Shown: positions 41,940 to 49,352 of the stretch, piece after piece
Position numbering within the stretch: position 1 is the first letter of the stretch
How the letters are laid out: every line of letters starts with the position of its first letter
Origin: Solirubrobacterales bacterium
GTDB lineage: Bacteria > Actinomycetota > Thermoleophilia > Solirubrobacterales > 70-9
Direction: 5' to 3'
DNA length: 52,666 nt
Assembly (NCBI GenBank): GCA_030152805.1
Contig: JASLIG010000073.1
Location: forward strand, 1 to 52,666
Notes under the pieces: model-generated
Databases searched by the model: none
What the model saw: the letters and a program-made list of their open reading frames with translations, nothing else
Told to the model about the DNA's origin: nothing
Position numbers and translations under genes: made by a program

Positions 41940-42545
41940 TCAGCCCGCCTCGCCGAGGCGCTGGGCGACGTAGTCCCAGTTGACGACGTTCCAGAAAGCG
42001 TCGATGTAGTCCGGGCGCTTGTTCTGGTACTTGAGGTAGTAGGCGTGCTCCCAGACGTCGCAACCGAGCAGCGGCACGCTGCCGTCGGAGATCGGCGAGT
42101 CCTGGTTCGGTGTCGAGACGATCGCCAGGCCCGAGCCGTCCTTGACCAGCCAGGCCCAGCCGGAGCCGAAGCGGGCGATGCCGGCTTCCTTGAACTGTTC
42201 CTTGAAAGAGTCGAAGGAGCCGAAAGCCTGCTCGATCCCGGAGGCCAGCTCGCCGCCCGGCTCGCCACCGCCGTCGGGACCGAGCATTTGCCAGAAGAGC
42301 GTGTGGTTGTAATGGCCGCCGGCGTTGTTGCGCACCGGGCCCTGCTTATCGCCAGGCAGACTGGAGAGGTTGCGCAGCACGTCCTCGACGTCGCGGTCGG
42401 CCCACTCGGTTCCCTCCAGGGCAGCGTTGGCTTTGTCGACGTAGGCCTGGTGGTGCTTGTCGTGGTGGACCCGCATCGTCGCCTCGTCGATGTGCGGCTC
42501 GAGGGCGTCGTACGCGTAGGGAAGGTCGGGAACCGAAAAGGCCAT
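41940..42545 (-). CDS. sodA: Superoxide dismutase (Fe/Mn)
   Basis: 201 aa with AAAGGAG upstream of ATG 42545. Metal ligands are seen in RVHHDKHHQAYVDKAN (His near residue 27), NNAGGHYNHTLFWQML, and LGCDVWEHAYYLKYQNKRPD (Asp and His). The family signature DVWEHAYY is intact. It dismutates superoxide in the cytoplasm. The choice between Mn and Fe cannot be made by eye. A GGGTAC-type promoter at 42608-42632 suggests control by the SigB-like sigma factor encoded divergently. Confidence 0.94.
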   Translation of the reverse strand: MAFSVPDLPYAYDALEPHIDEATMRVHHDKHHQAYVDKANAALEGTEWADRDVEDVLRNLSSLPGDKQGPVRNNAGGHYNHTLFWQMLGPDGGGEPGGELASGIEQAFGSFDSFKEQFKEAGIARFGSGWAWLVKDGSGLAIVSTPNQDSPISDGSVPLLGCDVWEHAYYLKYQNKRPDYIDAFWNVVNWDYVAQRLGEAG

Positions 42546-42607
42546 CTGGCGTCTCCTTTGATCGATATTCGAAGTCGGCTGGGAGCCTAACGCGGCCACG
42601 CGATCGG

Positions 42608-42632
42608 GTACCCCGACGGCGGCGCGCACAAC
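42608..42632 (-). promoter_or_regulatory. Candidate SigB/SigF-type promoter for superoxide dismutase
   Basis: On the minus strand GTTG (42632-42629), a 15-bp spacer and GGGTAC (42613-42608) resemble the SigB/SigF consensus GTTT-N15-GGGTA. It lies 63 bp upstream of the sod ATG. Confidence 0.5.
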
Positions 42633-42747
42633 CGCGCAAGGGGCATGAACGGGTCCGAAACGGGTACCCGGCGGTGGGATGAGCAACGGAGGGAGAGGCG
42701 CCACAAACGCCGCTTAGGATGGCGCGACCCGTCCATCACCCAGCCCG

Positions 42748-43575
42748 ATGGCAGCCAAACCCGACAACGACCGAAGCGAAGCAAACCCGCACCCCCGAGG
42801 GGCCAGCGAGGAGCTCGCTGGCGACCGCGAGCTCTGGGACCGCTTCGCCAAGCACCGAGATCCGGCCGTGCGGGAAGAGCTGGTGCGGCGCAATATGCCT
42901 TTCGCCAAGCGCCTGGCGCTGCGCTACCGGGGCGCCAGCGAGTCCTTCGACGACCTGCTGCAGGTCGCAAATCTCGGCCTGCTCAATGCGGTGGACCGCT
43001 TCGACCCCGAGCGCGGCATCCCCTTTACGGCCTTTGCCTCGCCGACGATCCTGGGCGAGCTGAAGCGCCACTTCCGCGACCGGGTCTGGACCGTGCGGGT
43101 GCCACGCGGCCTGCACGACCGCATGGCCGAAGTCGACAAAGCGATCATCGAGCTGACCAAAAAGCTGCAACGCTCCCCCTCGGTGGGCGAGATCGCTGAG
43201 CGGCTCGACCTCGAACAGACCGACGTGCTCGAGGTGATGGAGGCCAACCACAACCGTCGCCCGCTCTCGCTCGACCGCCCCGCCGGGGACGCGGACTCAG
43301 ACGAGGCGCCGCCCTCCGAATGGGTCGGCGAAGAGGATGAGCGCTTTGAGCTGGTCGAGGGCCGAATCGCGCTCGACGCCGCCCTCCCCTACCTCGAGGA
43401 GCGCGAGCGCGTCGTGCTGCGCCTGCGCTTCGTCGAGGACCTGACGCAGTCCCAGATCGCCGAGCGGATCGGCCATTCGCAGATGCACGTCTCGCGCATC
43501 CTGCGCCGCGCTCTGGCCCGCATACGCGAGCGGATCGAGGAGGAGGAACGCGGCCTCGAGGGGAAGATCGACTAA
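42748..43575 (+). CDS. SigB/SigF/SigG-type RNA polymerase sigma factor
   Basis: 275 aa with regions 2, 3 and 4. Region 2: LVRRNMPFAKRLALRYRG, FDDLLQVANLGLLNAVDRFD, GIPFTAFASPTILGELKRHF, RDRVWTVRVPR. Region 3: LQRSPSVGEIAERLDL. Region 4: LPYLEERERVVLRLRFVEDL, SQIAERIGHSQMHVSRILR. It belongs to the general-stress/sporulation sigma group. Its 3' end overlaps the convergent anti-sigma gene by 4 bp, and a PP2C phosphatase gene lies beyond, so a partner-switching module is encoded here. No anti-anti-sigma (STAS) gene is visible nearby. Confidence 0.93.
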   Translation: MAAKPDNDRSEANPHPRGASEELAGDRELWDRFAKHRDPAVREELVRRNMPFAKRLALRYRGASESFDDLLQVANLGLLNAVDRFDPERGIPFTAFASPTILGELKRHFRDRVWTVRVPRGLHDRMAEVDKAIIELTKKLQRSPSVGEIAERLDLEQTDVLEVMEANHNRRPLSLDRPAGDADSDEAPPSEWVGEEDERFELVEGRIALDAALPYLEERERVVLRLRFVEDLTQSQIAERIGHSQMHVSRILRRALARIRERIEEEERGLEGKID

Positions 43576-44417
43576 GCCGGCGGCAGACCGGCGAAGCGCA
43601 CGATCAAGTAGTCGCCTTCGCTCGAGCCTTCGACGTCTACCCCCTCGACCAGGCCCTCCAGCGAGCCACCCACCTCCGGCAGCTCGAGCTTCTGGCGGAT
43701 CTCGCCGCCGGCACCCTCTTTCATCGGCCCAAGGCGCAGCTCCAACCCGTCGTCGCTCTCGCCGAGCCCAAGGCGCACACAACCGTCGGCGAAACGCTCT
43801 GGCGCGGCATCGGCGATCGCGTCGGTGACCAGGACCGCGTCGGAGACGCGCTCGACGGAGAGGTCGCGGCGGGCGGCAAGCGCACCCACCAGACGCGCCA
43901 AGACCGGCTCGAGCAAGTCGGCGCGAGCGACGGTGAGCTCGGTGCCGGTGCTCTCTATCGAAACCTCCTCAGCGGCCGAGCCGCTGCCGTTCACGCCGCC
44001 GCCACTGAGCGGCACGCGCATCATCACTTCCGTGCCCCTATCGAGGCCGCCGGAGATGCTGAAGCTGCTGGAGAGAGCGGCAATCAACGAAAGACCGAGT
44101 TTGAGACTCGTCCGTTCCGAATCGGCTTGCGGGCTGATCCCGGACCCGTGATCGCTCACGGTCACGGTCAGCCCCTCGCTATCGGGGTCAGCCTCGACGG
44201 TCAGCGGCCCGGAACCGTCCGGGTAGGCGTGCACGACCACGTTCATGCAGGCCTCCGTGATCACCGTCTTGAGGTCGGCAACCCCAGCTTCGTCCATGCC
44301 GATCTGCTCGGCCAGCCCCGCCAGCGCGTGCCGCACTACCGCGACGTTCTCCGCTTTTGCCGGGAGCCTGATCTGAAGCCCTTTTGGCTTCTCGCTGATC
44401 GTGGAGCCGTTTGCCAT
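43572..44417 (-). CDS. RsbW-type anti-sigma kinase with two ATPase-like domains
   Basis: 281 aa from ATG 44417; ATG at 44477 would add 20 residues. The first domain is a GHKL/HATPase_c of RsbW type: VVRHALAGLAEQIGM, N-box TEACMNVVVHAY, G1 box VSDHGSGI and G2 LGLSLIAALSSSF plus DRGTEVMM. The second half repeats the pattern (LLEPVLARLVGALAARRDLS, ERVSDAVLVTDAIADA) but lacks the N-box Glu/Asn and the DxGxG, so it looks degenerate. RsbW binds a SigB-type sigma factor and phosphorylates its antagonist. The convergent neighbour is exactly such a sigma factor. Confidence 0.85.
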   Translation of the reverse strand: MANGSTISEKPKGLQIRLPAKAENVAVVRHALAGLAEQIGMDEAGVADLKTVITEACMNVVVHAYPDGSGPLTVEADPDSEGLTVTVSDHGSGISPQADSERTSLKLGLSLIAALSSSFSISGGLDRGTEVMMRVPLSGGGVNGSGSAAEEVSIESTGTELTVARADLLEPVLARLVGALAARRDLSVERVSDAVLVTDAIADAAPERFADGCVRLGLGESDDGLELRLGPMKEGAGGEIRQKLELPEVGGSLEGLVEGVDVEGSSEGDYLIVRFAGLPPA

Positions 44418-44500
44418 CACTATTCGATTTGCGCCTGACAGCGCTGGAAGAGCTTTTTCCCCGCGTACCGCGAGCATAACCGTCTCGTCTTAGGCCATCG

Positions 44501-44526
44501 GTACCCGAGGCTTGAAGGCACAAAAC
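44501..44526 (-). promoter_or_regulatory. Candidate SigB/SigF-type promoter for the anti-sigma gene
   Basis: Minus strand GTTT (44526-44523), 16-bp spacer, GGGTAC (44506-44501). It matches GTTT-N15/16-GGGTA, typical of SigB/SigF promoters, and is placed upstream of the RsbW-like gene. Confidence 0.6.
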
Positions 44527-44604
44527 GGCAGTTTTCTACCCACGATGCGAGGGATGGTCATGCCGCACGGCGTAGCTGGGGCGGACCGGTGCCCCGCGGG
44601 GCGA

Positions 44605-45009
44605 TCACGCAGCCGTCTGAGCGAAGCGCGCCGTCGCCTGCTCGGGATCGGCAAAGACCTCACCGCGCACGAAGAGACCTTCGCGAAGTTGCCAGATCCA
44701 GGCAACAGGCATATCGCGGATGCCGAGCTCGCGGCTGCGCACGTAGACGCGTCCGATGACGAGCAGGGAGTCGCCGCGAGCCTCCACGCGGCTCGGCGTG
44801 ATCAGCAGCTCTTCCCAAATGCGTTCGACGTCGTCCAGATAGGCATGGAGACCCTCGGGACCGACGTAGGGGGTTTGGCGCCCGACCTCTTCGGCGGTGA
44901 CGGCGAAGAACTCCATCGTCGTCGAGCAGAGCTCGACGATCGCCGCCGCGTCGCGATGGTTGAAAGCGTTGAACAGCTGGCCGACCAGCACCTCGTGGCT
45001 GTCAGCCAT
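44605..45009 (-). CDS. SnoaL-like (NTF2-fold) protein
   Basis: 134 aa. HEVLVGQLFNAFNHRDAAAIVELC at the start, then YVGPEGLHAYLDDVERIWEE, VEARGDSLLVIGRVYVRSRE and AWIWQLREGLFVRGEVFAD are the elements of the SnoaL/nuclear-transport-factor-2 fold, a small cone-shaped barrel used by many isomerases, hydrolases and binding proteins. No specific activity can be assigned. Its ATG lies inside the 3' end of the PP2C gene (8-bp overlap), so it is co-translated with that regulator. Confidence 0.82.
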   Translation of the reverse strand: MADSHEVLVGQLFNAFNHRDAAAIVELCSTTMEFFAVTAEEVGRQTPYVGPEGLHAYLDDVERIWEELLITPSRVEARGDSLLVIGRVYVRSRELGIRDMPVAWIWQLREGLFVRGEVFADPEQATARFAQTAA

Positions 45010-46390
45010 CGCCGTTCCCACTGCTTGCACGGGCTTCGCCCCCGTTCGGGGCACGGCTGAGCGCAAGGATCGCGATGTCGTCATCGAGCGCGCCGGCAGT
45101 GAACGAGCGCAGCGCGCCTTCCACCCCCTGCACGGCAACGGCGGGGTTGTGGGCACCGGCAAGCTCGGAACGGAGCCGCTCCTCGCCGAAGCGCCCGCCT
45201 TCGCCCGCCGCCTCGACAATGCCATCGGTGATCATCACCAGCTGCTGGCCCGCCTCGACGGCGCTCTCGCGCACCCGCCAGCTGGCGTCGTGAAACGCTC
45301 CCAGTAGCGGGTCGGCGCTCGCCACCTCGGTCACCTGCTCGCCGTCGATCAGCAGCGGCGGCGGGTGCCCGGCGATGGCAATGCGTACCGGTCGGGTGGG
45401 ATCCTCGCTCAGGGTGAGAGCGGCGATGCTGCAGAGCGAGGCGTCCTGGCGCGCGAGCAACGTCCGGTTCAGAGTGGCGAACCCAACCGCGGGGTCGTCG
45501 CTGAGCATTGCCGCGGTACGCAGGGTGTAGCGGGCGATCGCGGTGATCGAGGCGGCGCGGGCACCGCGCCCGGTAACGTCGCCGATCACGACCATCCACC
45601 CGTCGGGCACCTGAAAGGCGTCGTAGAAGTCGCCCCCCACTTCGTTCTCGGCGCCAGCTGGCCTGTACATTGCCGCCAGCGACCAACCGGGAATATGCGG
45701 CAACGGCGGTGGCAGCAGGCCGCGCTGCAGGGTTTCGGCGATCTCCGAGCGCGCTTTTTCGGCTCGCTCGAGATCGGCAAAGAGGCCGCTGTTGTCGAGC
45801 GTCAGGGCAACCCGACCGGAGAGGACCCAGGCAAAGCGCACGTCGTCGCGCCTGTAACGTCGCCCCGACCAGGCGACGCCGAGAGTCAGCGTTCCCTGCA
45901 CCTGCCCGCGCGCCTGCAAGGCCAGGGTGATTGCCGAGCGCAGCCCCAGCCCGCGCAGGAAGGCCAGGTCCTCGCCCTCGTCATGGGCGATCTCGCGCAA
46001 CGCCTCCTCGGTCATGCGCTGGTAGAAGCGCGGCTCCAGCGAACCGTCCCTGCCGGCGATCATCCACTCCGGCACCGAGGGCTCGCGAGTCCGCAGTCCA
46101 TCCTCGGCCGCGGCGCTGGCGCCGGGGCCGACGCGAACCGCCACCCGCCTCGCCTCGCCGTCCTCGATCACGTCGATCATGCAGAAGTCCGCCACCTCGG
46201 GCACGAGCACCTCGCAGATCTCCTCGAAGGTCTGCTCCAGCGAGCCGGCGGCCTCGGAGATCGCCCCCACGGTGCCGAGGATCTCGAAGCGGCGCTGCGC
46301 CCTGCGCGCGCGTAACAGCAGGACGACGGCAAGCCATGCACAGAGCAGGGCAAGCGCTGCGGCAACGATGGATATATCGATCCAAGCCAT
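45002..46390 (-). CDS. GAF-PP2C (RsbU/SpoIIE-type) serine phosphatase
   Basis: 462 aa from ATG 46390; a GTG at 46438 is possible. One N-terminal TM helix (ISIVAAALALLCAWLAVVLL), a GAF domain (about 55-215: FEEICEVLVPEVADFCMIDV, GRRYRRDDVRFAWVLSGRVA), a linker LQRGLLPPPLPHIPGWSLAA typical of RsbU-like proteins, then the PP2C core with EVGGDFYDAF, VVIGDVTGRGARAAS, GHPPPLLI, LVMITDGIVEA and GALDDDIAILAL. All metal-binding Asp are present. It should dephosphorylate an anti-anti-sigma factor and so activate the SigB-like factor. Confidence 0.92.
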   Translation of the reverse strand: MAWIDISIVAAALALLCAWLAVVLLLRARRAQRRFEILGTVGAISEAAGSLEQTFEEICEVLVPEVADFCMIDVIEDGEARRVAVRVGPGASAAAEDGLRTREPSVPEWMIAGRDGSLEPRFYQRMTEEALREIAHDEGEDLAFLRGLGLRSAITLALQARGQVQGTLTLGVAWSGRRYRRDDVRFAWVLSGRVALTLDNSGLFADLERAEKARSEIAETLQRGLLPPPLPHIPGWSLAAMYRPAGAENEVGGDFYDAFQVPDGWMVVIGDVTGRGARAASITAIARYTLRTAAMLSDDPAVGFATLNRTLLARQDASLCSIAALTLSEDPTRPVRIAIAGHPPPLLIDGEQVTEVASADPLLGAFHDASWRVRESAVEAGQQLVMITDGIVEAAGEGGRFGEERLRSELAGAHNPAVAVQGVEGALRSFTAGALDDDIAILALSRAPNGGEARASSGNGDG

Positions 46391-46505
46391 GGACTCCCGC
46401 ACGACAAACGTAACCGTCGCCACCCGGTAAGTCCACACCGTGAAGGGCGTTCGACTCGGCGATCAGTCGGGGCGCAGAGCCCGTGGTCACAGGCACCGCG
46501 ACCGG

Positions 46506-47615
46506 CTATGGGGTGCCGCGCAGTGCCTGTGTGGAGGCGCGCGGTACGGTCCCCGCGTCGCCGCCGGTCCAGGCGTTGAAGCGGTACCAGGCCGGCTTGG
46601 CTTCGCGTCGGGCGGTGAGCAGGCCGGCCGAATCGCAGAACTGGCAAGAGCCCGCCGCGTCGGTCCAGGAGAACCACCAGACGCCGCCGATGTTCCAGCG
46701 CCGCCGCCCGCCGGTCAGCAGGGCGAAGGCGCGGTCGAGTTCGCGCGCCTGGCCAGCGGGGCCGCGCTCCCAGCGCGACTCGAAGCTGTCCGAGCCCCAG
46801 CCCATCTCGGTCACGTACAGCGGCGTCGCCGCGTCGCCGTTGAAGATCATCACCCGGCGCAGGCCGTCGATCTCCCATTCCAGCGCGTGCGCGTCCGCGA
46901 CATAGGGGTGCAGGGCAACGCCGTCGAAATCGCGCTTGATCCCGGGAATGCGATAGAGCGCCGAGAGGAAGCCCACCGACGGGACGTTGGGGGGCGTCTG
47001 CAGCGGCCTGCCGAAGAGACCGCCGAGGATCACCGTCGAGCCCGGGTCGGCGTGGTGGAGCAGGCGGCCGGAGATGCGAACCAGGCGACCGAACCGCTCG
47101 GGATCGGGTTCCTTGGAGAAGGTGACGATGTTCTCCTCGTTCCAGATCTCCCACTGGCGCACCGGCAGCCGCGGCAGGTCACGGTGTTCGCGCCAGAAGC
47201 TTCCCCGTGGCCCGTAGCGGAAGACGGCGGCGCGCAGGAAGCGCAGCCACTCACCGCGCTGCCGCGCGTTCGTCACCGGTTCTCCTCCGAGTCGCGGCGA
47301 GACCCAGGACGGCGTTCCCCAGAGGAACATGAAGGTGCGGATTCCGTGTTCGGCGGCGAGGCCGACCTGTTCGTCAAGCCCTTCCCAGCGGGGGGCGAAG
47401 CGGTCGCCGGCCCGCGGCTCGATGCTGGCCCAGTTCAGTGGCTGGCGCACGGAGGTGATTCCGGCTTCTTCCATCAGGGCGTAATCGGAGGCTTCGGTAG
47501 CCCCCTGCGGCGACATGCCGATGAAGCCCAGCGGCGGCAGCGTCGCGGTACCGGCACTTGCCGGCGTCAGCGCGAGCAGCGTCGCGGTCAGCGGAATGAG
47601 CAGGAGTCTGCGCAT
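46506..47615 (-). CDS. Exported glycoside hydrolase (clan GH-A, GH39/GH5-like)
   Basis: 369 aa from ATG 47615 with signal peptide RRLLLIPLTATLLALTPASA. It has a TIM barrel with strand ends typical of clan A. IRTFMFLWGTPSWVSPRLGG, then VRQWEIWNEENIVTF holds the acid/base Glu (NE), FDGVALHPYVAD follows, and PLYVTEMGWGSDSFESRW supplies the nucleophile Glu. The end has GGVWWFSWTDAAGSCQFCDS. Such proteins in Actinobacteria are often annotated as glycosyl hydrolases of unknown specificity. Confidence 0.83.
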   Translation of the reverse strand: MRRLLLIPLTATLLALTPASAGTATLPPLGFIGMSPQGATEASDYALMEEAGITSVRQPLNWASIEPRAGDRFAPRWEGLDEQVGLAAEHGIRTFMFLWGTPSWVSPRLGGEPVTNARQRGEWLRFLRAAVFRYGPRGSFWREHRDLPRLPVRQWEIWNEENIVTFSKEPDPERFGRLVRISGRLLHHADPGSTVILGGLFGRPLQTPPNVPSVGFLSALYRIPGIKRDFDGVALHPYVADAHALEWEIDGLRRVMIFNGDAATPLYVTEMGWGSDSFESRWERGPAGQARELDRAFALLTGGRRRWNIGGVWWFSWTDAAGSCQFCDSAGLLTARREAKPAWYRFNAWTGGDAGTVPRASTQALRGTP

Positions 47616-47689
47616 GCGTCCCAACAGATGAACCGGCAGAGGCGTAGAAGTCGTGCTCCAATCCCGGCTCGCCGGTTTACGATCGCCAA

Positions 47690-48133
47690 ATGATCGCATG
47701 GATGCAGGCGCGTGCCGTGCCGCTCATCGCCATCGTCCTCTTCGCCGCCCCCCTGCTGGCCTTCCTGCTGGTGATCGCCCTGGTCAAGGGCCACGCCAGC
47801 ATCGCCTACTACGAAGCCGTCGCCCAGATCGTTCCGGTCCTGATCCTCGCCCTGGCGATCGAGCTGCGCTATTTCTCGCCCAACCGCCAGCTCCCGGAGC
47901 CGCTCAAAGCGCGCTTCCGCAACCCCGACCACGCTCAACCGATCGCTACCGCCTACGCCGTGGCGACCCTGCTGGCGCTGGTCGCCAGCGAGGTCGTCTC
48001 GCTCGCCGTCGTCGCCTCGAACAGCTCCGGCCGCCTCGCCCTCAGCATCACCGCCGGCGGCCTGGCCGCCGGCGGCTGCGCCCTCGTCGCCGCAATCCTG
48101 CTGCCGGCGGGCACAAGCCACGAGGGACGCTAG
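47690..48133 (+). CDS. Small integral membrane protein
   Basis: 147 aa with four hydrophobic stretches: AVPLIAIVLFAAPLLAFLLV, YEAVAQIVPVLILALAIEL, AIATAYAVATLLALVASEVV-like (about 85-105) and LSITAGGLAAGGCALVAAIL. The second, AVAQIVPVLILALAIELRYF, resembles uncharacterised actinobacterial membrane proteins. No function can be assigned. Divergent from the glycoside hydrolase gene. Confidence 0.7.
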   Translation: MIAWMQARAVPLIAIVLFAAPLLAFLLVIALVKGHASIAYYEAVAQIVPVLILALAIELRYFSPNRQLPEPLKARFRNPDHAQPIATAYAVATLLALVASEVVSLAVVASNSSGRLALSITAGGLAAGGCALVAAILLPAGTSHEGR

Positions 48134-48165
48134 TCCCGCGCCCGCCGAATGCTTTTGCCTACAAA

Positions 48166-48239
48166 TCGGGGCGCCCGGATTTGAACCGGGGACCTCACCG
48201 ACCCGAACGGTGCGCGCTACCAGGCTGCGCCACGCCCCG
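48166..48239 (-). tRNA. tRNA-Pro (CGG)
   Basis: 74 nt on the minus strand. Acceptor CGGGGCG pairs with CGCCCCG, the D-arm is GCGC-AGCCTGGTA-GCGC, and the anticodon stem CACCG/CGGTG carries loop TTCGGGT with anticodon CGG. The T-arm is CCCGG-TTCAAAT-CCGGG and the discriminator base is A. CCA is not encoded. It reads CCG proline codons, frequent in this genome. Confidence 0.96.
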
Positions 48240-48272
48240 AGAGGGGGCGATTATCCCAGACCGGGGGCGGGA

Positions 48273-49022
48273 CTACTGGACCGCCCCGATCGCCGCTTCG
48301 ATTTCGGCGAGCGAAGGCCCGTCCTGGAGCGTGCTGGTGCCGCCGGGGCCGCTGACGATCGCTGCCTGGTGGGTGCGGATGCCGAGATCGCGGCCCAGTT
48401 CCTCGTAGCCGTCGAGTTTTTGGCTGATCGCTCCGTCGGAGCCGCCGTGCTCTTCCAGGTAGGCGAGCCATTCGGGCTCGTTCAGTTCCTCGATCCCGCC
48501 GGCGATCGAGTCGAGGAAGTCCTGGTCCACGCCAAAGCGTTCCGCTTCGTCCTGGTTGCGGAAGAAGAGGTAGACGTACTGCCAGCCGTAGCCCTGCGCG
48601 GCTGCCGCCTCGGCGCCGTAAAAGCCGAGCTCCTGCTGACTTTCGCTGTTCGAGTAGTGGCGGTAGAGCAGCTTGACGTCTCCGGGACGCGCGTAGCCGT
48701 CGACCAAACCCGGGATCGTGCTGAGGAAGTCCTCGCGACAGCTCGAGCACTGCAGGTCGTTGAAGACCTGAATCGAGACCGGCGCATCGGAGGAACCGAG
48801 GCGGTCGCCTTCCTGCGGCACCCCGCCGAAAATTTCCTGCGCTTCGGAGATGCCGGCGACCTTGACCAGGTCGGGACCGGCCTTCTGGGTGGCGATGTTG
48901 AACAGCGCGTAGCCGAGGGCGGCCACGACGAGGGCGAGGGCGAGGAGGATCCAGATCCGGCCCCGCCGCGGCATCGGCAAGGTGGCGGGCTCGGGGGCCG
49001 GCTTCTCGGCGGTGGCTGGCAC
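48273..49022 (-). CDS. Membrane-anchored DsbA-like thioredoxin-fold protein
   Basis: 249 aa from GTG 49022; a TTG at 49061 would add 13 residues. Pro-rich N-terminus, one TM (IWILLALALVVAALGYALFN) and an external DsbA/thioredoxin-fold domain (Thioredoxin_4). The active site is CSSC in FNDLQCSSCREDFL, followed by the VKLLYRHYSNSE strand and a helical insertion, ending in GTSTLQDGPSLAEIEAAIG. It probably handles disulfide exchange in exported proteins, which fits the many Cys-rich or secreted products in this window. Confidence 0.88.
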   Translation of the reverse strand: MPATAEKPAPEPATLPMPRRGRIWILLALALVVAALGYALFNIATQKAGPDLVKVAGISEAQEIFGGVPQEGDRLGSSDAPVSIQVFNDLQCSSCREDFLSTIPGLVDGYARPGDVKLLYRHYSNSESQQELGFYGAEAAAAQGYGWQYVYLFFRNQDEAERFGVDQDFLDSIAGGIEELNEPEWLAYLEEHGGSDGAISQKLDGYEELGRDLGIRTHQAAIVSGPGGTSTLQDGPSLAEIEAAIGAVQ

Positions 49023-49077
49023 CCGTCCATTATCCCGGTTGGCCCGCCCCGATCTTCGCAATGCGCGCCAAAGCTGT

Positions 49078-49105
49078 TTGACACCTCCGCCGCGAGGGGT
49101 AGATT
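49078..49105 (+). promoter_or_regulatory. Strong housekeeping-type promoter
   Basis: TTGACA (49078-49083), a 16-bp spacer and TAGATT (49100-49105) closely match the sigma-70 consensus, the best such match noticed in the window. It would start transcription near 49112, about 30 bp before the small gene at 49143. Confidence 0.7.
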
Positions 49106-49142
49106 TTGATTTACCCAGTTTCAGCTACAAGGGAGGTCCGCT

Positions 49143-49328
49143 GTGGCCAATCACCTGACCCCGTCCGAGCTTGCCGAGGAGCTTCACATGAAGCGGCAGG
49201 AGGTGATCGGCAAGTGCATGCAGATGGGCATTCCGATCTTCCACGGCCGCATCGACAAAACTCTCTTCGAGACCTCTCTGCGCAGCATGGCCGGCCGGGC
49301 ACAGCGCCACGAAGTCCGTCCCAACTGA
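49143..49328 (+). CDS. Small HTH-like basic protein, unknown function
   Basis: 61 aa from GTG at 49143 with a GGGAGGT ribosome-binding site. LTPSELAEELHMKRQEVIGK followed by CMQMGIPIFHGRIDKTLFET looks like a small helix-turn-helix or IF2-N/excisionase-like module: a first helix, a turn with a second helix, then the beta-wing-like IPIFHGRIDKTLF. The near-consensus promoter and strong ribosome-binding site suggest high expression. Likely a small nucleic-acid-binding protein; this is a guess from the pattern. Confidence 0.75.
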   Translation: MANHLTPSELAEELHMKRQEVIGKCMQMGIPIFHGRIDKTLFETSLRSMAGRAQRHEVRPN

Positions 49329-49352
49329 CTCTTAACTAGACTCCCTCCCCGC

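Noticed and set aside
48966..49062. Possible longer N-terminus of the DsbA-like protein from TTG 49061
   Set aside because: GTG at 49022 gives a more usual short N-terminus before the membrane helix; the extra residues are Arg-rich without motif.
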